Positions 8,320 through 17,922 of a DNA stretch of 34,512 bases are shown here, piece by piece. Both the position numbers and the translations under genes were made by a program. The notes beneath the pieces are model-generated. The model saw only the letters and a program-made list of their open reading frames with translations, had not been told where the DNA came from and did not search any database. The stretch's first letter is position 1, and each line of letters opens with the position of its first letter. The stretch lies in assembly GCF_017311575.1 (NCBI RefSeq), contig NZ_JAFFQY010000013.1, forward strand, positions 1 through 34,512, read 5' to 3'. The DNA comes from Roseococcus thiosulfatophilus (GTDB lineage Bacteria > Pseudomonadota > Alphaproteobacteria > Acetobacterales > Acetobacteraceae).

Positions 8320-9404
8320 AGCAGGCGAAGCTGCGCGTCATCCACGCGCCCGTTGAAATGATGGGTGGCCAGGTGGTGCATCGTCTCCGCGCGGCGTTCG
8401 AGGCCGAGGCGCCGCGCGGCCGTGGCGAAGCGCTGGGCGAGCATCTCGGCATAGGCGCCCTCGCCCGTCTGGCGGCGCTCGAAATCCGCGTCATAAAGCT
8501 TGCCGCCGCGCGTCTGTCGCACCAGGGCCAGCACGCGGGCGGCGCGGTCGGGGTAGTGCTGGTGCAGCCATTCCTCGAAGAGCTGGCGCAGCTCATGCGG
8601 CAGGCGCAGCAGAACATAGCCGGCCAGCGCGGCGCCGGCCCCGGCACTCGCCTCCAGGATGCGCTCCAGCTCGGAATCATTGATGCCCGGGATCATGGGC
8701 GCGGCCAGCACGGCGACGGGCACGCCCGCCGCGTGGAGCTGGCGGATGGCCTCGATGCGGCGCGCGGGGCTGGCGGCGCGCGGTTCCATGGCGCGGGCCA
8801 GCTTCGCGTCCAGCGTGGTGACGGAGACGCACACCCGCACGAGATCGAGCTTGGCCATGCGCGAGAGAATATCCAGGTCCCGCAGCACCCCCGCGCCCTT
8901 GGTCACGATGCTGACCGGGTGGCGGAAGCGTTCCAACACCTCCAGCGTGCGACGGGTCACCTGGGTGGTGCGCTCAATGGGCTGGTAGGGATCGGTGTTG
9001 GCGCCCAGCGTCACGACGCGCGGCACATAGCCGGGCTTGGCCAGTTCGCGCGCCAGCAGCTCCGGCATGTCCGGCTTGAAGAAGAGCTGCGTCTCGAAAT
9101 CCAGACCCGGCGAGAGGCCCACATAGGCGTGCGAGGGCCGGGCGAAGCAATAGACGCAGCCATGCTCGCAGCCGCGATAGGGGTTGAGCGAGCGGTCGAA
9201 GCTCAGGTCCGGGCTGTCATTGTAGTTCAGCGCGGATTTGGCGGCCTCGCGCGTCAGGGTGGTGCGCAGCGGCGGCATGTCCTCGGTGAGGCTGCCCCAG
9301 CCATCGTCGAAGGCCTCGCGCGCCGTGCTCTCGAAGCGCACGGCGGGGTTGGAGGCGGTGCCGCGCCCCTTCTGCCATATCGGCGGATGGCCATTGTCGG
9401 GCAT
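8316..9404 (-). CDS. PA0069-type radical SAM protein
   Basis: 362 residues. The cluster-binding motif C79-x3-C83-x2-C86 lies in '[20 protein letters not shown]'. The segments '[12 protein letters not shown]', 'HPVSIVTKG' and '[14 protein letters not shown]' are typical of the radical SAM group annotated as PA0069 family, related to spore photoproduct lyase-like proteins. The reaction is unknown. It should bind a 4Fe-4S cluster and cleave SAM in the cytoplasm. I chose ATG 9404 because GGAGG stands 7 nt upstream; an in-frame ATG at 9425 lacks such a site. It is first in a run with rnhB (ATGA overlap) and ccrM, so a nucleic-acid role can be guessed from context only. Confidence 0.85.
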   Translation of the reverse strand: MPDNGHPPIWQKGRGTASNPAVRFESTAREAFDDGWGSLTEDMPPLRTTLTREAAKSALNYNDSPDLSFDRSLNPYRGCEHGCVYCFARPSHAYVGLSPGLDFETQLFFKPDMPELLARELAKPGYVPRVVTLGANTDPYQPIERTTQVTRRTLEVLERFRHPVSIVTKGAGVLRDLDILSRMAKLDLVRVCVSVTTLDAKLARAMEPRAASPARRIEAIRQLHAAGVPVAVLAAPMIPGINDSELERILEASAGAGAALAGYVLLRLPHELRQLFEEWLHQHYPDRAARVLALVRQTRGGKLYDADFERRQTGEGAYAEMLAQRFATAARRLGLERRAETMHHLATHHFNGRVDDAQLRLL

Positions 9405-9469
9405 GGTGGCGCCTCCGTTTCGCATGGCGTGAAGCTGTCCGCCGGGGCGGGCTGGGTCAAGGAAAAGGG

Positions 9470-10138
9470 ATGAAGTTCACGTCTGTTTCGGTCGTGGTGC
9501 CGGTGCTGAACCCCGGGGCGCGGCTGCCGCCCCTGCTGGCGCAGCTTCGTGCCGCCGGGGTGGGCGAGGTGATCCTGGCCGATGGCGGCAGCGCCACTCC
9601 GCCCGAGGCCGCCCCGCCCGCGCGGCTTGTCCCCGCTCCGCGCGGGAGGGGGCCGCAGATGGCGGCAGGCGCGGCGGCGGCGCGGGGCGATTGGCTGCTG
9701 TTCCTCCATGCCGACACCAGGCTGGGCGCGGGCTGGGAGGCCGCGCTGCGCGCCGCCATGGCCGATCGCGCCCGCGCCCACCACTTCGCCTTCGCGCTGG
9801 ACGACCCGGCGCCCGAGGCGCGCCGGTTGGAACGCGCGGTCGCCTGGCGGTCGCGCGCGCTGGCCCTGCCCTATGGCGACCAGGGGCTGCTGATCCATCG
9901 CGATCTCTACGCGCTGCTGGGCGGGTTCCGCCCCCTGCCGCTGATGGAGGATGTGGACCTGGTGCGCCGCCTGGGCCGGGCGCGAATCGCCGCCATGCCC
10001 GTGCCCGCCATCACCTCGGCCGAGCGCTGGCGGCGCGACGGCTGGCGGCGGCGGTCGGCGCGGAACCTGCTGGTGCTGTCGCTCTGGTTCCTGGGCGTGC
10101 CGCCGCGCTGGCTGCTGCGGCTCTACGCCGGGCGGTGA
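9470..10138 (+). CDS. TIGR04283-type family 2 glycosyltransferase
   Basis: 222 residues with a GT2 Rossmann start 'SVVVPVLNPGARLPPLLAQL', 'EVILADGGSA', the metal-binding segment 'LLFLHADTRL' and a characteristic 'YGDQGLLIHRDLY' followed by 'LMEDVDLVRRL'. This combination matches the short GT2 proteins called TIGR04283, named after arsenosugar biosynthesis. No arsenic genes are present, so that product name should not be transferred. The C-terminal 'LLVLSLWFLGVPPRWLLRLY' looks membrane-associated. AAGGAAAAGGG lies directly before the ATG. The alpha/beta hydrolase gene follows by 40 bp on the same strand. Confidence 0.82.
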   Translation: MKFTSVSVVVPVLNPGARLPPLLAQLRAAGVGEVILADGGSATPPEAAPPARLVPAPRGRGPQMAAGAAAARGDWLLFLHADTRLGAGWEAALRAAMADRARAHHFAFALDDPAPEARRLERAVAWRSRALALPYGDQGLLIHRDLYALLGGFRPLPLMEDVDLVRRLGRARIAAMPVPAITSAERWRRDGWRRRSARNLLVLSLWFLGVPPRWLLRLYAGR

Positions 10139-10178
10139 GGTGCTGGACTTCCGCGGCGAAAGGGCCAGTCTCTGCGCC

Positions 10179-11108
10179 ATGTTGCTGCGCGTCATGAGCT
10201 GGTTCCTTCTCATCCTGCTGGTGCTCCTGCTGAGCCTGGCGGCCTGGCTCTGGACGCCCGATGCGCGGCGCGAGGCGCATGAGGCGCGCTGGGCGCCCCC
10301 GCCCTCCAGCTTCGTCGAGGTGGCGGGGCTGCGCCTGCACCTGCGCGACACCGGGCCCCGCGAGGCGCCGGCCATCCTGCTGCTGCACGGCTTCGGCTCC
10401 TCGCTGCACACCTGGGACGATGTGGCGGCGGGCCTTGAGGACCGCTTCCGCGTGCTGCGGATGGACCTGCCGGGCTTCGGCTTGACCGGGGCGCATCCCA
10501 CCGGCGACTACACCGACGCCCGCGCCCATGTCGTGATCGCGGCACTCCTGGACCGGCTGGGGCTGGCCCGCGTGCACCTGGTGGGCAGTTCGATGGGCGG
10601 GCGCATCGCCTGGAGCTTCGCGGCCGCGCAGCCCGACCGCGTGGAGCGCCTGGTGCTGATGGCGCCCGATGGCTTCGCCTCGCCTGGCATAGACTACAAC
10701 CGCAGCCCGCGCGTGCCGCTGCTGATGCGGGCGCTGCCCTACACCCTGCCGCGCTTCGCGGTGCGCGGCGGCATGGCGCCCGCCTATGCCGACCCCAATG
10801 CCATGACCGATGCGCTGGTTGAGCGCTACCACGCCATGATGATCGCGCCGGGCGTGCGGCAGGCCATTTTGGACCGCATGGGCCAGCATATCCTGGTCCC
10901 GCCCGAGCCGCTGCTGGCGCGCATCCAGGCGCCGACGCTGCTGCTCTGGGGCGTGGTTGACCGGATGGTGCCCGTGACGAACGCGGAGGATTACCTGCGC
11001 GCGCTGCCCAATGCGCGGCGCGTGGTGCTGGAGGGCGTGGGCCATGTGCCGATGGAGGAGGCGCCGGCCGAGGTGGTGCGGGTGCTGCGGGAGTTTCTCG
11101 CGGAGTAG
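10179..11108 (+). CDS. Membrane-anchored alpha/beta hydrolase
   Basis: 309 residues: a strongly hydrophobic N-terminal helix (MSWFLLILLVLLLSLAAWLW), then an alpha/beta-hydrolase domain. The oxyanion region reads LLLHGFGSSLHTWDD, the nucleophile elbow VGSSMGGRIAW carries the catalytic Ser, the acid is probably the Asp in WGVVDRMVP, and the His is in VGHVPMEEAP. The helix may be an uncleaved anchor that holds the enzyme in the inner membrane. The substrate is unknown; esterases, lipases and C-C hydrolases share this fold. The start may be ATG 10179 or 10194; neither has a clear ribosome-binding site. It ends 3 bp from the convergent ABC exporter gene. Confidence 0.82.
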   Translation: MLLRVMSWFLLILLVLLLSLAAWLWTPDARREAHEARWAPPPSSFVEVAGLRLHLRDTGPREAPAILLLHGFGSSLHTWDDVAAGLEDRFRVLRMDLPGFGLTGAHPTGDYTDARAHVVIAALLDRLGLARVHLVGSSMGGRIAWSFAAAQPDRVERLVLMAPDGFASPGIDYNRSPRVPLLMRALPYTLPRFAVRGGMAPAYADPNAMTDALVERYHAMMIAPGVRQAILDRMGQHILVPPEPLLARIQAPTLLLWGVVDRMVPVTNAEDYLRALPNARRVVLEGVGHVPMEEAPAEVVRVLREFLAE

Positions 11109-11111
11109 CCC

Positions 11112-12821
<1,710 letters not shown>

Positions 12822-12828
12822 GGGCGTC

Positions 12829-14001
12829 TCAGTGTCCGTGGCGCAGCGCGGCCCGGGCCAGGGCCACGCTGCCCGCCAGCGCCAGCACGGCGAGTGCGAC
12901 CGGCAGGCCCCAGCCGGGCAGGGTTTCCAGCGCCAGGCCCGCGGCCGGTGCACCCAGCGCGCCGCCCGCCAGATAGGCCGTGTTCAGCCCGGCCATGCCC
13001 AGCGCCCGAGTGGGGCCGGCGAAGCGCTGCACCGCGCGCACCATGCCCAGCGTGTAGATGGCGCCCGCGGCACCGCCCCAGATGGCCAGCACCGGCCAGA
13101 TGCCCCAGCCAGGCGCCAGCAGCGGCCACAGCAGGGATGCGGCGGCGACGGCGATGCCGCAGCCCAGCAGCGCGCGGTGCGGCCCCAGCCGGTCCGACAC
13201 CCAGCCCACCGGATATTGCGCCAGCACATTGCCGAACCCGGACGCGATGACGATGGCCGCCGCCGCACCCGCCGTCAGGCCCAGCGCCAGGCCCTGCACC
13301 GGGAACACCGCACCCGCCGCCGCTTCCAGCGCGCCGCACAGTGCCGCGGCACCCGCCGGCGCCGCCAGCACCCACAGCACCGGCCGCAGCCGGTCGAAGG
13401 TCAGGCGCATGCGGCGCGGCATGGTGCCCGGCGGGTCGCGCAGGGCCGCGCCCAGCGCGAGGCCCAGGGCCAGGATGCCGGCCGAGACGAAGAAGGCCCA
13501 GGAGGTGACGCCCGTCACCAGCAGCACCGCCGGCCCGCCGCCGATCGCGGCGGAGACGAAGGTCTGGTAGAGGCCGAGGGAACGCCCCTCCTGCCCCTCG
13601 GGCGCGAGTGCCGCCGCGATGGCATCGGCCGTCGTCCAGGTCAGGCAGGAGCCCACGCCCAGCATCGCGCCGAACACGAACCACAGCCAGAGCGGCGGAT
13701 TGAAGCCGAGGCCGATCAGGCCAAGGATGGCCAGGCCGCCCGCGATGCGGTGCAGCGCGAAGGCGCCGCCCACCAGCCCCGCGATCCAGGGCGTGGCCGG
13801 TGCCGTGGCCAGGGCCGAGCCCCACACCATGGCGGCGTAAAGGCCCACCAGCGCGGGCGAGACGCCGGCCTCGGTCAGCAGGATGGCGGCGAGCGGGGTG
13901 CTCATCCAGACGCCCGCGAAGGCGCAGGTGGCCGCGCCCACGAACAGGGCGAAGGGGTTGCGCGGCGCGCGCGGCGCCGCATTCAGGGTGGTGGCGGACA
14001 T
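12829..14001 (-). CDS. Major facilitator superfamily transporter
   Basis: 390 residues of mostly hydrophobic sequence, enough for 12 membrane helices. The loop after helix 2-3 is weakly conserved (WIAGLVGGAFALHRI). The second-half equivalent 'PVGWVSDRLGPHRALL' is a clear MFS motif A (G-x3-D-R-x-G-x-R/K). 'GSCLTWTTADAIAAALAPEG' in helix 4-5 resembles motif found in drug-efflux and YcaD-like MFS proteins. The substrate is unknown. No convincing ribosome-binding site precedes the ATG; a GGGCGC/GCGCCC hairpin (14010-14027) stands in the leader. The ABC exporter follows after 7 bp. Confidence 0.88.
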   Translation of the reverse strand: MSATTLNAAPRAPRNPFALFVGAATCAFAGVWMSTPLAAILLTEAGVSPALVGLYAAMVWGSALATAPATPWIAGLVGGAFALHRIAGGLAILGLIGLGFNPPLWLWFVFGAMLGVGSCLTWTTADAIAAALAPEGQEGRSLGLYQTFVSAAIGGGPAVLLVTGVTSWAFFVSAGILALGLALGAALRDPPGTMPRRMRLTFDRLRPVLWVLAAPAGAAALCGALEAAAGAVFPVQGLALGLTAGAAAAIVIASGFGNVLAQYPVGWVSDRLGPHRALLGCGIAVAAASLLWPLLAPGWGIWPVLAIWGGAAGAIYTLGMVRAVQRFAGPTRALGMAGLNTAYLAGGALGAPAAGLALETLPGWGLPVALAVLALAGSVALARAALRHGH

Positions 14002-14069
14002 GATGTATCGGGCGCGCAGAGGCGCCCCCTCGGGATCCAGTGGTGGCGGTTCGGGAATGGGTCGCGGGT

Positions 14070-14198
14070 TCAGCCGCGTTTGCCGCCCTGTGGATCAGGC
14101 ATCAGCAGCACCGGCAGCAGGCCGAGCAGCGCCGGGCGCTTCAGACGGCCGGAGCCGTGACGCGCGCAAGGGCCACTGAATGTGCCGAGGTGAGCCAT
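14070..14198 (-). CDS. Doubtful 42-residue peptide upstream of the MFS gene
   Basis: An ATG-initiated frame reads MAHLGTFSGPCARHGSGR, then a short hydrophobic segment (LKRPALLGLLPVLLM) and the tail PDPQGGKRG. The second half uses G/C-ending codons and looks protein-like; the first half less so, and no ribosome-binding site is evident. The stop lies 68 bp before the MFS start. It may be a real small gene with a different start, or chance. I do not recognise a family. Confidence 0.25.
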   Translation of the reverse strand: MAHLGTFSGPCARHGSGRLKRPALLGLLPVLLMPDPQGGKRG

Positions 14199-14278
14199 GC
14201 CGCCAAGCTGACGGCGGCATTCATGAAAGTCAAACCAAGCCTGTATTGCGTGCCGCGCATGGCAGGCGCAATTTGCGC
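14197..14278 (+). promoter_or_regulatory. Leader hairpin and dyad upstream of the universal stress protein gene
   Basis: ATGCCGCC (14197-14204) and GGCGGCAT (14213-14220) form an 8-bp stem with an 8-nt loop. A separate dyad, GCGCAA-T-TTGCGC (14266-14278), ends 3 bp before the ATG at 14282, where a ribosome-binding site would normally lie; no Shine-Dalgarno sequence is seen. The dyad could be an operator or reflect leaderless translation. Apart from these and the doubtful peptide I see nothing in the 280-bp gap 14002-14281. Confidence 0.35.
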
Positions 14279-14281
14279 GGC

Positions 14282-15103
14282 ATGATCGCCTCCATCCTGC
14301 TCGTCCTCGACGACACCCCGGGCGCCGCCGCCGCGCGCGACCTGGCCTTCGCCCTTGCCCGGCGGACCGGCGCCACCATCACCGGCGTCTTCGTCATGGA
14401 CCGCCCGCACACGAGCGATGTTCACGAACCGGTTCCCGTGGGCGGCGGGGCCTTCGCGGCGCAGCGCAACAAGCGCCTGGCCGAGGCCCTGCGGGAGGAG
14501 GCGAGGGAGGTCGTCGCCGCCGCCCGCGCCGCCGCCGGGGACCTGCCCTTCGAGGTGCATCTGCGCGAGGAGGCGCCCGAGCCCGCCATCCTGGCCGAGG
14601 GTGCCCAGCATGACCTGATCATCATCGGCCGCGACTGCACCCTGGGGCGCGAGGCCTGCGAGGAGGGGCTCTCCCCCACCGTCGAGGCGCTGATCCGCGA
14701 TGGGGTGCGCCCGCTGCTGGTGGTGCCGCCCGGCGCGCCGGCCACGGCCGAAGGCCCGGCGCTGATCGGCTATCACGGCTCACTCGCCGGGATGCGCGCG
14801 GTGCAGCTCTTCGCCCTGCTGGGCCTGGGCCGCGACGGCGATGTGCGGCTGCTGGATTTCAGCCCCGGTGGTGCCGGCCTCGCGGGGATGAAGGCCTATC
14901 TCAGCCACCATGGCTGCAAGGTCTCCGCCAAGGCCGAGACGGGCGACGAGCACGACACCCTGCTGGCCGAGGCCCGCCGCCTGCCCGCGCGCCTGCTGGT
15001 GCTGGGCGCGGATGGGGAAGGCGGTCTGTCCCGCCTCGTCTTCGGCAGCGCCACGGCGCGGCTGCTGCGCGCCGCGCCCTGCCCCGTCTTCATCCACGGC
15101 TGA
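14282..15103 (+). CDS. Two-domain universal stress protein (UspA family)
   Basis: 273 residues, twice the size of single-domain UspA. The N-terminal domain starts 'IASILLVLDDTPGAAAARD' and ends near 'DLIIIGRDCTLG'. The C-terminal domain ends 'LVLGADGEGGLSRLVFGSAT', which keeps the G-x2-G...G-S/T nucleotide-binding pattern, followed by the terminal strand 'CPVFIHG'. Tandem Usp proteins bind ATP or AMP and modulate stress responses; the partner is unknown. The ATG at 14282 directly follows a dyad rather than a Shine-Dalgarno sequence; upstream in-frame starts were rejected because the residues there (MCRGEPCRQ...) are not Usp-like. The dadA-like gene follows after 13 bp. Confidence 0.85.
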   Translation: MIASILLVLDDTPGAAAARDLAFALARRTGATITGVFVMDRPHTSDVHEPVPVGGGAFAAQRNKRLAEALREEAREVVAAARAAAGDLPFEVHLREEAPEPAILAEGAQHDLIIIGRDCTLGREACEEGLSPTVEALIRDGVRPLLVVPPGAPATAEGPALIGYHGSLAGMRAVQLFALLGLGRDGDVRLLDFSPGGAGLAGMKAYLSHHGCKVSAKAETGDEHDTLLAEARRLPARLLVLGADGEGGLSRLVFGSATARLLRAAPCPVFIHG

Positions 15104-15116
15104 CGCGCGCCACCCC

Positions 15117-16379
15117 ATGCATGTCCTGGTCCTGGGCGCGGGGGTGATCGGCCTCACCACCGCCTACACCCTGGCGCGCGAGGGCCATGAGGTCACGCTG
15201 CTGGACGCCGAGCCGGCCGTGGCGCGCGGCGCGAGTGCGGCCAATGGCGGGCAGCTTTCCTACTCCTACGTCGCGCCCTTCGCCGGGCCGGGCGTGCCGT
15301 GGAAGGTGCCGGGCTGGCTGATGGACCCCGACGGGCCCCTGCGCTTCCGCCCGGAGCTGGACCCGCACCAATGGGGCTGGATCTGGCAATTCCTGCGCGC
15401 CTGCAACGCCACCACGGCGGCCGAGACCACGGCGCGGCTGCTGCGCCTCGCTTATCTCTCGCGCGATTTGACGCAGGAGGTCGCGGCGCGCGGCGTGGCC
15501 GAGTTCGGCTTCGCCCATGCCGGCAAGCTGGTGCTGCAGCCCGACGCCGCCGCCATGGAGGGGGCGAAGCGCCAGATGGAGCTGCAGGCGAAGCTCGGCT
15601 CGGTGCAGGTGGCGCTGGACCGCGACGCCTGCGTGGCGCTGGAACCCTCGCTGGCGCGCATCGCGCACCGGATCGTGGGCGGCATCCACACGCCCGGCGA
15701 GGATGCGGGCGATTGCGCCCTGTTCTGCGAGGGGCTGGCCGCCTGGCTCGCGCGCTCGAACCACAAGGTCGCCATCCGGCTGGGGCTGCGGGCGCGGCAG
15801 ATCATCCGCGCCGAGGGCCGCATCCGCGGCGTGCGTACCGATGCGGGCGTGATCGAGGCCGATGCGGTGGTGGTCTGCCTGGGCCTGGGCGCCCGCGAAT
15901 TGCTGCGCCCTCTGGGCCAGAAGGTGCCGATCTACCCGCTGAAGGGCTATTCCCTCACCCTGCCCGTGGCGCGGTATGACGCCGCGCCGCATGTCAGCGT
16001 GACCGACAGCGCGTCCAAGGTGGTCTATGCGCGGCTGGGCGGCGACCTACGCGTGGCCGGCATGGCGGACCTGGTGGGCGTGGACCCCCGCCTGCACGAG
16101 AACCGCCTCTCCACCCTGATCCGCCAGGCGCGCGAGGCCTTCCCGGATGCGGGAAACTGGGACGGGCCGCTCCGCCCCTGGACGGGCATGCGCCCCTATA
16201 CCCCCACCGGCCTGCCGCTGATCGGCCGCAGCCCGGCGGCGCCCAACCTCTACCTGAACACGGGCCATGGGGGGCTGGGCTGGACGCTGGCCATGGGGAG
16301 CGCGGCGGTGCTGGCCGCGCGCCTCGCGGGCCGCGCGCCGCCCATCCCAACGGATGGTTTCGACCCCGCCGCCGCTTGA
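15117..16379 (+). CDS. dadA: D-amino acid dehydrogenase (DadA-like FAD oxidoreductase)
   Basis: 420 residues, as for DadA. It opens with the FAD-binding GxGxxG motif (G7, G9, G12) in 'VLVLGAGVIGLTTAYTLARE' and the adenosine-ribose acidic residue in 'VTLLDAE'. 'GASAANGGQLSYSYVAP' and the C-terminal 'PTGLPLIGRSP' plus 'LYLNTGHGGLGWTLAMGSA' are typical of the DadA group. It oxidises D-amino acids to keto acids and ammonia at the inner face of the membrane, passing electrons to the respiratory chain. No alanine racemase (dadX) is adjacent, so the substrate may be another D-amino acid or a secondary amine. It is 13 bp after the stress-protein gene. Confidence 0.88.
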   Translation: MHVLVLGAGVIGLTTAYTLAREGHEVTLLDAEPAVARGASAANGGQLSYSYVAPFAGPGVPWKVPGWLMDPDGPLRFRPELDPHQWGWIWQFLRACNATTAAETTARLLRLAYLSRDLTQEVAARGVAEFGFAHAGKLVLQPDAAAMEGAKRQMELQAKLGSVQVALDRDACVALEPSLARIAHRIVGGIHTPGEDAGDCALFCEGLAAWLARSNHKVAIRLGLRARQIIRAEGRIRGVRTDAGVIEADAVVVCLGLGARELLRPLGQKVPIYPLKGYSLTLPVARYDAAPHVSVTDSASKVVYARLGGDLRVAGMADLVGVDPRLHENRLSTLIRQAREAFPDAGNWDGPLRPWTGMRPYTPTGLPLIGRSPAAPNLYLNTGHGGLGWTLAMGSAAVLAARLAGRAPPIPTDGFDPAAA

Positions 16380-16427
16380 CCGCGCCCCGCCTCCCTGCCA
16401 CAGACCGCGCGCCCGCGCGACGCGGGC

Positions 16428-16461
16428 CAGCCTGACCGGGGTGTCCGGTCGCCCGAGGCTG
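16428..16461 (+). promoter_or_regulatory. Structured leader of metK (candidate cis-regulatory RNA)
   Basis: CAGCCT (16428-16433) pairs with AGGCTG (16456-16461) and GACCGG (16434-16439) with CCGGTC (16445-16450). This gives a near-continuous 12-bp helix with a GGTGT loop and a 5-nt bulge GCCCG. A small CTC-AACCC-GAG hairpin follows, then a GANTC site (GAATC, 16474-16478), then the start codon at 16511. Position and fold suggest control of metK. The conserved cores of SAM-I, SAM-II and SAM/SAH riboswitches are not recognisable by eye. Confidence 0.4.
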
Positions 16462-16510
16462 ATCTCAACCCGAGAATCACATCCTCAGCGACAAGAGGCC
16501 GAACCAAGCC

Positions 16511-17698
16511 ATGCGCGACAAGGGCGAGTACCTTTTCACCTCGGAGAGCGTCTCCGAAGGCCACCCGGACAAGGTCGCGGATCGCATCAGCGACACCGTG
16601 CTGGACACCTTCCTGGAACAGGACCCCTATGCGCGCGTGGCGTGCGAGACCCTGGTCACCACCAACCGCATCGTCATCGCGGGCGAGACCCGCGGGCCCT
16701 CCTCGATCACGCCCGAGCTGCTGATCCACAAGGCGCGCATGGCGGTGCACGACATCGGCTATGAGCAGGACGGCTTCCACTGGCAGAACGCCCATGTGGA
16801 ATGCCACCTGCACGCGCAGTCCGCGCACATCGCGCAGGGCGTGGACGCCGCCGGCAACAAGGATGAGGGCGCCGGCGACCAGGGCATCATGTTCGGCTAT
16901 GCCTGCACCGAGACGCCCGAGCTCATGCCCGCGCCGCTCTACTACGCGCACCTGATCCTGCGCCGCATCAGCGAGATGCGCCGCAATGGCGACGTGGCCG
17001 TGAAGGGCCTGCTGCCGGACGCGAAGTCCCAGGTCACGCTGCGCTATGTGGACGGCAAGCCTGTCGGCGCCACCTCCATCGTGCTGTCCACCCAGCATGC
17101 CGAGGGCATGGAGCAGGCGCAGATCAAGGCGATGGTGAAGCCCATCATCGAATCCTCGCTGCCCAAGGGCTGGATGTGCCCGGACGCCGAGCTCTACGTG
17201 AACCCGACCGGCACCTTCGTCATCGGCGGGCCGGACGGCGATTGCGGCCTGACGGGCCGCAAGATCATCGTGGACACCTATGGCGGTGCCGCGCCCCATG
17301 GCGGCGGCGCCTTCTCGGGCAAGGACCCGACGAAGGTGGACCGCTCGGCCGCCTATGCCGCACGCTATGTGGCGAAGAACGTCGTGGCCGCGGGCCTCGC
17401 CGAGAAGTGCACCATCCAGGTCAGCTACGCCATCGGCGTGGCCAAGCCGCTCTCGGTCTATTTCGACCTGCACGGCACGGGCAAGGATGTGGACGAGGAG
17501 AAGCTGGCCAAGGTGGTTCAGGATCTGGTGAACCTCTCGCCCCGCGGCATCCGCGAGCACCTGCACCTGAACCGCCCGATCTACGTCCCCACCAGCGCCT
17601 ATGGCCATTTCGGCCGCACGCCGGATGAGGAGAAGGGGACCTTCACCTGGGAGCGCACGGACCTCGTTCCCGCGCTGAAGTCGGCCTTCGGGCGCTGA
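16511..17698 (+). CDS. metK: S-adenosylmethionine synthetase
   Basis: 395 residues. Makes SAM from methionine and ATP in the cytoplasm and works as a tetramer. Signatures are present: '[18 protein letters not shown]' at the N-terminus with the catalytic His, '[16 protein letters not shown]' (the family hexapeptide region) and '[19 protein letters not shown]' (the P-loop-like second signature). The length is slightly above E. coli MetK, as is usual in alphaproteobacteria. The leader is structured and contains a GANTC site; a strong hairpin follows the stop. Its product feeds CcrM, TrmB, the FkbM protein and the radical SAM protein encoded in this window. Confidence 0.96.
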   Translation: MRDKGEYLFTSESVSEGHPDKVADRISDTVLDTFLEQDPYARVACETLVTTNRIVIAGETRGPSSITPELLIHKARMAVHDIGYEQDGFHWQNAHVECHLHAQSAHIAQGVDAAGNKDEGAGDQGIMFGYACTETPELMPAPLYYAHLILRRISEMRRNGDVAVKGLLPDAKSQVTLRYVDGKPVGATSIVLSTQHAEGMEQAQIKAMVKPIIESSLPKGWMCPDAELYVNPTGTFVIGGPDGDCGLTGRKIIVDTYGGAAPHGGGAFSGKDPTKVDRSAAYAARYVAKNVVAAGLAEKCTIQVSYAIGVAKPLSVYFDLHGTGKDVDEEKLAKVVQDLVNLSPRGIREHLHLNRPIYVPTSAYGHFGRTPDEEKGTFTWERTDLVPALKSAFGR

Positions 17699-17704
17699 CG
17701 CACT

Positions 17705-17737
17705 CCCCACGAAATCGCCTTTGGCGCTTTCGTGGGG
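17705..17737 (+). terminator. Strong hairpin after metK
   Basis: CCCCACGAAATCGCC, loop TTT, GGCGCTTTCGTGGGG: a 15-position stem with a single T/C mismatch, starting 6 bp after the metK stop. The following bases (GGCCTTGCTTCT) are only moderately T-rich. It is the most likely terminator of metK. A related hairpin follows at 17749-17779. Confidence 0.6.
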
Positions 17738-17748
17738 GCCTTGCTTCT

Positions 17749-17779
17749 CCCCACAACGTCGCTTCGCGCCGTTGCGGGG
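17749..17779 (+). repeat. Second hairpin, similar to the post-metK terminator
   Basis: CCCCACAACGTCGC, loop TTC, GCGCCGTTGCGGGG. It shares TCCCCAC, the TCGC/GCGC inner stem with a T/C mismatch at the equivalent place, and the closing GGGG with the hairpin at 17705-17737. The two look like divergent copies of one palindromic element rather than independent terminators. Confidence 0.45.
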
Positions 17780-17820
17780 GCCCCGGTTTGGTTCCCATCC
17801 TGCGCGGCGGCACCGCGTTG

Positions 17821-17837
17821 CCGTGGCGAAGCCACGG
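17821..17837. repeat. Third hairpin between metK and trmB
   Basis: CCGTGGC-GAA-GCCACGG is a perfect 7-bp stem with a 3-nt loop, extendable outward with wobbles and one mismatch. It lies in a 224-bp gap (17699-17922) that holds hairpins but no credible gene. Confidence 0.4.
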
Positions 17838-17878
17838 CGCTGCCCGCAGGGGGCCAGCCGGAATGTTGCGTATGTTCT

Positions 17879-17909
17879 CCCCGCGTGGTCTCCGCGCGGG
17901 GATTTTCTT
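17879..17909 (+). terminator. Terminator-like hairpin in the trmB leader
   Basis: CCCCGCG (17879-17885), a 9-nt loop, CGCGGGG (17895-17901), then ATTTTCTT. This is the only hairpin in the region followed by a T-rich tail. It ends about 13 bp before the trmB ATG, so it could act as an attenuator for trmB as well as a last stop for read-through from metK. Confidence 0.5.
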
Positions 17910-17922
17910 GTGAGGCGTGGCG

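Noticed and set aside
16380-16510. Known SAM-II or SAM/SAH riboswitch before metK
   Set aside because: The conserved cores were not recognisable by eye; kept only as an unclassified structured leader.
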